From NCBI GenBank assembly GCA_040005555.1, contig JBDTYT010000014.1, positions 1 through 26,254 on the forward strand: 26,254 bases of DNA. Reading direction: 5' to 3'. A model generated the notes under the pieces. The model did not search any database, was not told where the DNA came from, and worked only from the letters and a program-made list of their open reading frames with translations. The position numbers and the translations under genes are program-made. Origin of the DNA: JBDTYT01 sp040005555. Its GTDB lineage: Bacteria; Actinomycetota; UBA4738; HRBIN12. Below, in pieces: positions 7,690 through 14,850 of the stretch (the first letter of the stretch is position 1; each line of letters opens with the position of its first letter).

Positions 7690-7719
7690 TGACGGCTGGG
7701 TATCACCGGCCGGTAGCAT
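7690..7719 (+). promoter_or_regulatory. Putative leaderless promoter of the ADP-ribosylglycohydrolase gene
   Basis: A -35-like TGACGG (7690-7695), an 18-base spacer, then TAGCAT (7714-7719). The ATG follows 7 bases after the -10 box, where transcription should begin, and no ribosome site precedes it. This is the geometry of actinobacterial leaderless genes. The same GGTAGCATC string precedes the glycosyltransferase at 25514. Confidence 0.55.
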
Positions 7720-7726
7720 CCGCCGC

Positions 7727-8641
7727 ATGGAGCAGCGTGACCGGATCGTCGGGAGCATGCTGGGGCTGGCGCTCGGCGATGCGCTCGGAGCGCCATTCGA
7801 GTTCCTGCGCGGTCGCAACATCCCCGACCCCATCCCCGCCCTCGAGCTGCCATGGATGGGTCTGCCGCCGGGCTCGACCACCGACGACACGGCGATGGCG
7901 CGCAACCTGGTTCGGAGCCTCATCGAGCGCGAGGGATTCGACGAGGACGATCTGATCCGTCGCCACGTCGAGTGGATCGCCTCGGATCCGCCCGACGTCG
8001 GGGCGCTCACGGGACGGGTGCTCCGGAGGGTTCAGCGTGGTGAGGAGGCCGTCGCCGTGGCTCGCGAGGTGTGGGAGCAACGTGGCCCCGAGGTCTCGGC
8101 GGGCAACGGCTCTGTCATGTATTGCGCCCCGCTCGGCCTCGCGTACGCGCGTCGACCGGCCGAGCTCTTCGAGCTCGCGCCGCGTCTGTCGGCACTCACG
8201 CACTACGACGGGCGGTGCCGGACGGCGGTGCTCGTGGTGACCCTCACCGTGGCAGCGCTCGTCCGCGGCGAGGAGCCCGCCACCGCGGTCCGGGAAGCGC
8301 TCTCGCAGGTCGAGCAGCACGAGGGCGGCGAGGAGCTCGAGTACCTCGTCGAGGCCGCCGGGGGAGCACGCGCGATCGACGGTCCCGATCAGGGCTTCTG
8401 TTTGTTCACCGCGGGGGTCGGCCTCCAAGCGCTGGTGCGCGAAGGCGATCTCGAGACGGAGCTCCGGCGGGTGGTCTCGCTCGGCGGGGACACCGACACG
8501 AACGGGGCCGTGGCCGGCTCGTTGCTCGGCGCTAAGGGGGGCGTCGAGGCGCTGCCGCTGGACTGGCTCGCGAGACTCGCTGGACGGGACGAGATCTGGG
8601 CGGAGGCGGAGCAGCTCGCCTCGCTCGCCGACCTCCGGTAG
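7727..8641 (+). CDS. ADP-ribosylglycohydrolase family protein
   Basis: A 304-residue cytosolic protein of the DraG/ARH fold, whose members use two magnesium ions to remove ADP-ribose from proteins or small molecules. The N-terminus has the family's GSMLGLALGDALGAPFE. The metal ligands are visible: TTDDT with Thr52, Asp53, Asp54, and LGGDTDTN (252-259) with Asp255, Asp257 and Thr258. The central SAGNGSVMYCAPLGL block (about 134-148) is also typical. Length is normal. ATG 7727 is favoured because a TAGCAT promoter box lies 7 bases upstream. No ADP-ribosyltransferase partner (DraT-like or toxin) is visible in the window, so whether it reverses protein ADP-ribosylation or handles free ADP-ribose compounds is open. 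Confidence 0.92.
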   Translation: MEQRDRIVGSMLGLALGDALGAPFEFLRGRNIPDPIPALELPWMGLPPGSTTDDTAMARNLVRSLIEREGFDEDDLIRRHVEWIASDPPDVGALTGRVLRRVQRGEEAVAVAREVWEQRGPEVSAGNGSVMYCAPLGLAYARRPAELFELAPRLSALTHYDGRCRTAVLVVTLTVAALVRGEEPATAVREALSQVEQHEGGEELEYLVEAAGGARAIDGPDQGFCLFTAGVGLQALVREGDLETELRRVVSLGGDTDTNGAVAGSLLGAKGGVEALPLDWLARLAGRDEIWAEAEQLASLADLR

Positions 8642-8719
8642 CTCCCCAGGACGTCGCTCCAGAGTTCGGGTCACGCGTGAGTAGTTTTCGATGACGGGTG
8701 ATTCCCGCATGATGTCCGC

Positions 8720-11700
8720 ATGGAGCCAGACCTCGACGCCGGGATGCGCGAGGAGCGCAAGGTCGTGACGGCGCTCTTCGTCGACATCGTGGGGTCGACG
8801 GCCATCGCCGACCGGATGGACCCCGAGGACGTGAAGCTCGTCATCGGGGATGCCGTCGCGCGGGTCATCGGCGCTGTCGAGGCGTACGGCGGGACCGTGA
8901 AGGATCTGGCGGGCGATGGTGTGCTGGCGCTATTCGGCGCACCTCGGTCGCACGAGGACGATCCCGAGCGGGCGGTGCGCGCCGGGCTACAGGCCGTCGC
9001 CGACATCGCCGTGTACGGACGAGAGGTCGAGCGCGCGTTCGGCATCGAGGGGTTCTCGGTGCGCGTAGGCGCGAACACTGGTTCGGTCGTGGTTGGCGCG
9101 ATGGGCGCAGGGTCCCGAGTGGAGTACGGCGCGCTCGGTGACGCCCTGAACACGGCTGCTCGTCTGCAATCGCACGCCGAGCCCGGCGAGGTGCTCGTCG
9201 GGGAGGAGACCCATCGGCTCATCGAGCCGCTGTTCGAGTGGAGCGAGCCCCGAGCGCTCACCTTGAAGGGCAAGTCCGAGACCGTCACCGCGTACGCCGT
9301 CACGGGCGCGCGCTCGGCGCCGGGGCGGCTGCGCGGCCTCGAGACCGTCCAGACACCGTTGATCGGTCGCGAGGCCGAGCTCGCCGCCGGAACCGAAGTC
9401 GTGGATGCCGCGCTGAACGGTTCGGGTGGCGTCTTGGCCCTCACCGGCGAGCCGGGCATCGGCAAGAGCCGTCTCCTCTCCGAGCTCCGCGAGCACTTCG
9501 AGAGCGGCCCCGTGGCGCACGGCGCGGCGACGTGGATCGAGGGTCGGTGCGTGTCCTATGGCGAGTCGATGCCGTACTGGCCGTTCCGCGACCTCCTCCG
9601 CTCGTGGCTCGGCGTGCTAGCCGACGAGCCCGAGCTCCGCATGCGCGTGGCGCTGCGCCGCAACGTGGAACGCCTGTTCGCCGACCGAGCGGCCGAGATC
9701 TATCCGTACCTCGGCGCGATGCTGGGCCTCGCGCTCGAGCCGGAGGCGGCCGCGCGCCTGGCCGAGCTGTCGCCCGAGGCCCTCCAGTACCGCTCCTTCG
9801 AGGTCGTGCGGAGCCTGCTGCGTCGCTTGGCGAAGGACGGTCCGCTCGCGGTTGTGCTGGAGGACCTCCACTGGGCGGACGCGACCTCGCTGCAACTCCT
9901 CGAACGGATGCTCGCGGATACCGAGGACGTCGCGCTGTTACTCGTCCTGACGACGCGCCCCGAGCGCGATCATCCATCGTGGCGCGTGAAGGAGACCGCG
10001 GCGCGTGAGCTGCCGCACCGGACGCGTGAGCTGGTCTTGGAGGCGCTATCCGGCGACGCCGGCCGCGAGCTGCTGCACGCGCTCGTCGGCGAGGACACCT
10101 TGCCCGCCGAGATGGAACGGCGGATCCTCGAGCCGGCCGAGGGCAACCCGTTCTTCCTCGAGGAGCTCGTGCGTTCCCTCACCGACGCCGGGGCGCTCGT
10201 TCGAGCCGGCGAACGTTGGGGGTTCGACCATGAGGTGGACGTCGAGGTGCCTGCCACCGTCGAGAAGGTGATCGTGGCGCGCATCGATCGGCTCGAACCC
10301 GGGCCGCGTTCGGCGCTGCTGGCGGCGTCGGTGCTCGGACGGCAGTTCGGCCTGCCGCTGCTCGAGGCCGTTTCCGGCGACGGCGTCGATATCCGGTCCG
10401 CGCTCACCCATCTCCAGCGGCTCGATCTGATCCGCCAGGGCCGCCGCTGGCCCGAACCGGAGTTCCGGTTCAAACACGCGCTCATCCAGGAGGCTGCGTA
10501 TCGAACGCTGGTATCTGAGGACCGTATCGGCTTGCACCGCAAGGCGGCCGCGTGGCTCGAGGAGTCGTACGCCGGCCGTGAGGACGAGGTTGCCGGGCTG
10601 CTGGCCCACCACTGGTTGGCCGCGAACGATCACGACAAGGCCGTGGTCTACCTCACACGCGCGGGCGACAACGCTCGCTTGGAGTACGCGCTCGATGAGG
10701 CGATCGAGCACTACCGCGAGCTGGTGCCGATCCTCGAGGGTCGCGGGGAGCGGCAGGAGGTCGCCCTCGTGCTGTTCAAGCTCGCGCTCGCCCTGCACAT
10801 GTCCCTGCGTTTCGCCGAGGCCAACGAGACGTATCAGCGTGCGTTCGCCTCCTGGTCGCCGCCCGCCGCGTACCCCGGCACCGTGGACGCCGGCCTGCGT
10901 GTGGCGACGAGCTTCCTGCCGAACGACCCCGATCCGCGCTCGGCGATCGCATGGCCGAACATCCAACTCTGCATGCAGCTGTTCGACCGGTTGGTGGAGG
11001 CCTGGCCGGAGCGCACCATCGTCCCCTCGCTTGCCGAGCGCTGGGAGATCGCCGATGACGGCCTCCGCTACGTGTTCCACCTGCGAGGGGACGCGCGCTG
11101 GTCCGACGGCGTGCCGCTCACCGCGCACGACGTCGAGTTCGGGATCAAGCGCGTGCTGAACCCCGACGCGCCGGGCTCCTCGGTCGCCATCTACTTCGCG
11201 CTCGAGAACGGCCAGGACTACTACCTGCGGAAGAACACCGACGCCGATCGGATCGGCGTGCGCGCGCTCGACGACCGGACGCTGGAGTTCCGACTCGTCG
11301 CGCCCGCGCCGTACTTCATGAGCGTCATGAACCGTCCGGACGCCGGGCCGTTGCCTCGACACGCGATCGAGGCCCTCGCCGATCGTTGGATCGAGCCGGA
11401 ACGGCAGGTGGTGAGCGGGCCGTTCGCGGTCGTCGAGCGGAGCGACAAGGAGGTGTTGCTCCGCCGTCGGCCCGACTACGGACCGGCCCGTCCCGGGAAC
11501 GCTCAGGAGGTGCGGTTCGTCCGGAGCTCGATCAGGGACGCCCTGGCGCCGGGCGCCGGCGACGGCTACGACCTCGTGCTGGTCCGGTATACGCCGCGTC
11601 TGGCCGATCTCATGCCGGGTGATCCGCCGGCCGAAGCGGTCCTCGGAGCGGCGGCATGGTCGGCGTATCTGCGGTTCGACCATCGCGATCCGGTGATGTC

Positions 11701-12439
11701 GAACCTCGACCTACGCCGTGCACTCGCGCACGCGATCGACCGGGAGGCGCTCGCCGCGGCCCTGCCCGCGAACCTCGTCGTGGCGACCGGCGGCGTTGTA
11801 CCTCCGGCGCTGCAGGGCCACACGCCCGAGATCGCTCTCCGTCACGATCCGGATCTCGCACGGACGTACCTCGAGCGGTCGGGGTTCGACGGCGAGCTCG
11901 AGATCGCCGGGATGGAAGTCTGGGATCCGGTCCTCGAGGTGATCGCTGACAGCTGGCGGGCGGTCTTCGGCACCGGCGTCAGGGTTCGCTCGTGGACGTG
12001 GCGAGCCGAGGAGGCGATGCAGGTCGGCGGCCGCCCCGATACCGCCAAGATCCGGATCACGGGGTGGTTCCCCGGGTACGCGGACCCCGAGTACTTCCTC
12101 CGGCTGCTGTTCCAGTCCGACAGCCGCACGAACGAGGGCGGGTTCTCGTACCCACCGTTCGACGACCTCATCGATCGAGCTCGCCGGGAGCGGAGCGACC
12201 GATCGAGACTTGAGCTGTTCCACGAGGCCGACCGCATGGCCGTCGCCGATCGAGTTGCATGCATCCCGCTCGTGTACGGGCGAAACGTGGCGTATGTGAA
12301 ACCGCGCGTCCACGGTTGGTGGGAGTTCGGCAAGTCCTCGGTGTCCTTCGCGGATCTCGTCGTCGACCCGGACCCGGCGGCGTCTGAGGTTCCAGGGGCG
12401 GACCAGCTCAGCCGAGGTGCCACTCGCGAGGTGCGATGA
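8720..12439 (+). CDS. Class III cyclase / P-loop ATPase / family-5 substrate-binding protein fusion
   Basis: A 1239-residue continuous frame. Residues about 12-195: class III nucleotidyl cyclase with a full set (metal Asp22 and Asp66, substrate Lys61 and Asp141, Asn144, Arg148), predicting active, probably adenylate, cyclase. About 212-600: ATPase with P-loop GEPGIGKS (243-250), Walker B VVLEDLHW (378-385) and a FKHALIQEAAY segment near 585. About 620-712: one or two TPR-like helical pairs, much shorter than in usual relatives. About 713-1220: a complete SBP_bac_5 domain, marked by LAERWEIADDGLRYVFHLR (771-789) and WSDGVPLTAHDV, as in oligopeptide/dipeptide binding proteins. I see no signal peptide, lipobox or membrane helix, so the binding domain should be cytosolic and may sense an internalised ligand (inference). 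ATG 8720 has no clear Shine-Dalgarno; Met9 is an alternative. Its 3' end overlaps the convergent zwf by 32 bases. Confidence 0.92.
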   Translation: MEPDLDAGMREERKVVTALFVDIVGSTAIADRMDPEDVKLVIGDAVARVIGAVEAYGGTVKDLAGDGVLALFGAPRSHEDDPERAVRAGLQAVADIAVYGREVERAFGIEGFSVRVGANTGSVVVGAMGAGSRVEYGALGDALNTAARLQSHAEPGEVLVGEETHRLIEPLFEWSEPRALTLKGKSETVTAYAVTGARSAPGRLRGLETVQTPLIGREAELAAGTEVVDAALNGSGGVLALTGEPGIGKSRLLSELREHFESGPVAHGAATWIEGRCVSYGESMPYWPFRDLLRSWLGVLADEPELRMRVALRRNVERLFADRAAEIYPYLGAMLGLALEPEAAARLAELSPEALQYRSFEVVRSLLRRLAKDGPLAVVLEDLHWADATSLQLLERMLADTEDVALLLVLTTRPERDHPSWRVKETAARELPHRTRELVLEALSGDAGRELLHALVGEDTLPAEMERRILEPAEGNPFFLEELVRSLTDAGALVRAGERWGFDHEVDVEVPATVEKVIVARIDRLEPGPRSALLAASVLGRQFGLPLLEAVSGDGVDIRSALTHLQRLDLIRQGRRWPEPEFRFKHALIQEAAYRTLVSEDRIGLHRKAAAWLEESYAGREDEVAGLLAHHWLAANDHDKAVVYLTRAGDNARLEYALDEAIEHYRELVPILEGRGERQEVALVLFKLALALHMSLRFAEANETYQRAFASWSPPAAYPGTVDAGLRVATSFLPNDPDPRSAIAWPNIQLCMQLFDRLVEAWPERTIVPSLAERWEIADDGLRYVFHLRGDARWSDGVPLTAHDVEFGIKRVLNPDAPGSSVAIYFALENGQDYYLRKNTDADRIGVRALDDRTLEFRLVAPAPYFMSVMNRPDAGPLPRHAIEALADRWIEPERQVVSGPFAVVERSDKEVLLRRRPDYGPARPGNAQEVRFVRSSIRDALAPGAGDGYDLVLVRYTPRLADLMPGDPPAEAVLGAAAWSAYLRFDHRDPVMSNLDLRRALAHAIDREALAAALPANLVVATGGVVPPALQGHTPEIALRHDPDLARTYLERSGFDGELEIAGMEVWDPVLEVIADSWRAVFGTGVRVRSWTWRAEEAMQVGGRPDTAKIRITGWFPGYADPEYFLRLLFQSDSRTNEGGFSYPPFDDLIDRARRERSDRSRLELFHEADRMAVADRVACIPLVYGRNVAYVKPRVHGWWEFGKSSVSFADLVVDPDPAASEVPGADQLSRGATREVR

Positions 12440-13829
12440 GTCGTTCCGCCGCTTCCGGCCCCCACGTGTCGGGCGCGTACGGGTGCACGGGGCCGGGTTC
12501 GGCTAGGGCGGGCTCCACGATCTCCCAGGAGCGTTCGACGCCGTCGGATCGCGTGAACAGCGTGTGGTCACCGTGCATCGCGTCGTGGATCAGCCGCTCA
12601 TACGCTTCGGCGGGCGCGTGCATGAACGAGCGGTCGTAGTCGAAGTCCATCCGCACCGGTTGGACCTGATAGCCCGGACCCGGGGCTTTGGCTTGGAACG
12701 CCAGCGAGATGCCCTCGTTCGGCTGGATCCGGATCGTCAGGTGGTCGTGCTCCAGGTCGGGCAGCCCCACCTCTCGGAAGAGGTAGTCGGGGGCACCGCG
12801 GAAGACGACGGTGATCTCGGTGGTTCGCTCGGGCAGCCGCTTGCCATGCCGCAGGTAGAAGGGCACGCCCTCCCACCGCCAGTTGTCGATCCACAGTCGA
12901 GCCGCCGCGTACGTCTCGGTCGTGCTCTTCGGGTCGACGCCGGGCTCGGATCGGTAGCCGTCGTACTGGCCACGAACGAGGTCGCTCGGGTCGATGGGCC
13001 GGATCGTCTTGAGAAGCTTCACCTTCTCGTCGCGGAAGGCCTCGGGCTCGAGCGAGCGGGGAGGCTCCATAGCGACGAACGACAGCACCTGCAGCATGTG
13101 ATTCTGCAGGAGATCGCGGATCGCCCCCGCCTGCTCGTAGTACGCCGAGCGCCCCTCGACGCCGTAGCGCTCGGCGACGGTGAGCTGCACGTGGTCGATC
13201 GCGTCGCGGTTCCACACGCGCTCCCACAGGGCGTTCCCGAACCGGAAGACCACGAGGTTCTGGACGGTCTCCTTGCCGAGGTAGTGATCGATGCGGAAGA
13301 TCCGTGACTCGTCGAACACCTCCTGCACGTCGGCCGAAAGTTGCCGGGCGCTCCGGAGCGAGTGGCCGAACGGTTTCTCGAACACGATCCGCGATCTGGC
13401 GCCCGCTTGGCCGGCCTCGCCAAGCAGGCGCGCGATCGGCGCGAAGAACGGCGGTGGCGTGGCGAGGTAGAAGAGCCGCCCTCCCTCGGTTCCCGACCGA
13501 TCGTCCGCCTGATCCAGCGCTACCCCCAATCGCCGGATGGCGTCGGGATCATCGAATCCTCCCGAGACGAACGACATCGAGTCGGCGAACGATTTCCACA
13601 CGTCTTCGTCCACAGGCGTCCGCGAGAACTCCTCCACGCAGGCTCGCGCGTGCCCTCGGAAGGCGTCGTCGTCCCATTCCGAGAAGGCGTACCCGATGAT
13701 CGTCGAGCGCTCCGGCAGCAGGCCCTCGCGCCCGAGGTTGTACAGGGCGGGCAGGATCTTCTTGCGAGCGAGGTCGCCCGATGCGCCGAAGACGACGATC
13801 GCCTGTGGCTCGGGAGGCTCGAGCGCCAC
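12408..13829 (-). CDS. zwf: Glucose-6-phosphate dehydrogenase
   Basis: Oxidises glucose 6-phosphate to 6-phosphogluconolactone with reduction of NADP (or NAD), the entry to the oxidative pentose-phosphate pathway. The 473-residue protein has the dinucleotide loop FGASGDLARKK (14-24), EKPFG (151-155), the active-site signature RIDHYLGKE (179-187) and NHMLQ with the second catalytic histidine (His244). It is slightly shorter than the usual 490-510, mainly at the ends. The start is GTG 13829, only 3 bases after the gnd stop, so the two are surely co-transcribed and probably translationally coupled. It is the last gene of the rpe/tal-pgi/gnd/zwf operon. Its 3' end overlaps the tail of the convergent cyclase fusion gene, leaving no room for an ordinary terminator between them. 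Confidence 0.97.
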   Translation of the reverse strand: MALEPPEPQAIVVFGASGDLARKKILPALYNLGREGLLPERSTIIGYAFSEWDDDAFRGHARACVEEFSRTPVDEDVWKSFADSMSFVSGGFDDPDAIRRLGVALDQADDRSGTEGGRLFYLATPPPFFAPIARLLGEAGQAGARSRIVFEKPFGHSLRSARQLSADVQEVFDESRIFRIDHYLGKETVQNLVVFRFGNALWERVWNRDAIDHVQLTVAERYGVEGRSAYYEQAGAIRDLLQNHMLQVLSFVAMEPPRSLEPEAFRDEKVKLLKTIRPIDPSDLVRGQYDGYRSEPGVDPKSTTETYAAARLWIDNWRWEGVPFYLRHGKRLPERTTEITVVFRGAPDYLFREVGLPDLEHDHLTIRIQPNEGISLAFQAKAPGPGYQVQPVRMDFDYDRSFMHAPAEAYERLIHDAMHGDHTLFTRSDGVERSWEIVEPALAEPGPVHPYAPDTWGPEAAERLIAPREWHLG

Positions 13830-13832
13830 GAC

Positions 13833-14849
13833 TTAGTCCCTCTTCTCCGCGTGCCCGCCGAACTGCTTGCGCATGGCCGACAGGAGTTTGTTCGCGTAGT
13901 CGGCCTCGCCGCGCGACTCGAACCGGTCGTACAGCGATGCGGAGAGCACGTGCACCGGCACGCCCTCGTCCACAGCAGCGAGGACGGTCCACCGCCCCTC
14001 GCCCGAGTCGGACACTCGCCCGGAGAACTCGGCCAGTTGCGGATCCTCCAGCGTGGCGGCCGCGGTGAGGTCGAGCAGCCACGACGCGACGACGCTCCCA
14101 CGCCGCCACACCTCAGCCACCTCGGCGACGTCGATGTCGTAGCGGTAGTACTTCGGATCGCGCAGCGGCGTGGTCTCGGCGTCCGCCTCGCGCTCGGTTG
14201 CGCCGGCGTCCGCGTGCTTGAGAACGTTCAGGCCCTCGGCGTACGCGGCCATGAGGCCGTACTCGATGCCGTTGTGCACCATCTTCACGAAGTGGCCGGC
14301 GCCGACCGGGCCGCAGTGCAGGTAGCCGGCCTCCGCGGTCGTCGCGTTCGCGTCGGTGCGACCGGGCGTGCGCTCGGCCGAGCCGACCCCGGGCGCGAGC
14401 GTCGCGAAGATCGGGTCCAGGTGCTGCACGATGTCGTCCTCGCCGCCGATCATCAGGCAGAAGCCGCGCTCGAGGCCGAAGACGCCGCCGCTCGTGCCGA
14501 TGTCGACGAAGTGCACGCCTCGCTGCGCGTAGCGCTCGGCGCGATCGACGTCGTCGCGGTAGTAGGAGTTGCCGCCGTCGATCACGATGTCGCCGGACTC
14601 CATGAGCTCGGCGAGCTTGTCCGTGGTCTGCTCGGCGAACGCGGCCGGCACCATCACCCACGCGGCGCGCGGCTTCGAGAGCTTGTTCACGAAGTCCTCG
14701 AGCGAGCCGGTGCCGATCGCGCCCTCGGACTCGAGTTGGTGCACCGCGTCGCCATTCACGTCGTACACGACGACCTCGTGGCCGCCCCGCATCAGCCGGC
14801 GCGACAGGTTCGCGCCCATCCGGCCGAGGCCCACCATCCCGAGCTGCAT
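13833..14849 (-). CDS. gnd: 6-phosphogluconate dehydrogenase, decarboxylating (short type)
   Basis: Converts 6-phosphogluconate to ribulose 5-phosphate and CO2 while reducing NAD(P). The 338-residue length marks the short, often NAD-linked type rather than the 470-residue NADP enzyme. Visible: the nucleotide-binding GLGRMG (7-12), DGGNSYY (91-97), GTSGG (118-122), and the catalytic helix with Lys189, Asn193 and Glu196 in VGAGHFVKMVHNGIEYG. The C-terminal all-alpha domain ends soon after LLSAMRKQFGGH. The ATG at 14849 comes one base after the stop of the tal-pgi fusion, and zwf starts 3 bases after its own stop, so it lies inside a tightly coupled operon. Cofactor preference cannot be settled by eye; the name GndA is an alternative. 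Confidence 0.95.
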   Translation of the reverse strand: MQLGMVGLGRMGANLSRRLMRGGHEVVVYDVNGDAVHQLESEGAIGTGSLEDFVNKLSKPRAAWVMVPAAFAEQTTDKLAELMESGDIVIDGGNSYYRDDVDRAERYAQRGVHFVDIGTSGGVFGLERGFCLMIGGEDDIVQHLDPIFATLAPGVGSAERTPGRTDANATTAEAGYLHCGPVGAGHFVKMVHNGIEYGLMAAYAEGLNVLKHADAGATEREADAETTPLRDPKYYRYDIDVAEVAEVWRRGSVVASWLLDLTAAATLEDPQLAEFSGRVSDSGEGRWTVLAAVDEGVPVHVLSASLYDRFESRGEADYANKLLSAMRKQFGGHAEKRD

Positions 14850-14850
14850 C

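Noticed and set aside
8671..8680. Perfect 10-bp palindrome TCACGCGTGA 40 bases before the cyclase/SBP gene
   Set aside because: Tempting as an autoregulatory cAMP-receptor site, but the half-sites are inverted relative to the TGTGA-N6-TCACA order, and a 10-bp palindrome is expected by chance many times in a window this size.
10046..11683. 545-codon minus-strand open frame
   Set aside because: Antisense to the cyclase/SBP fusion, low-complexity charged sequence, no motif.
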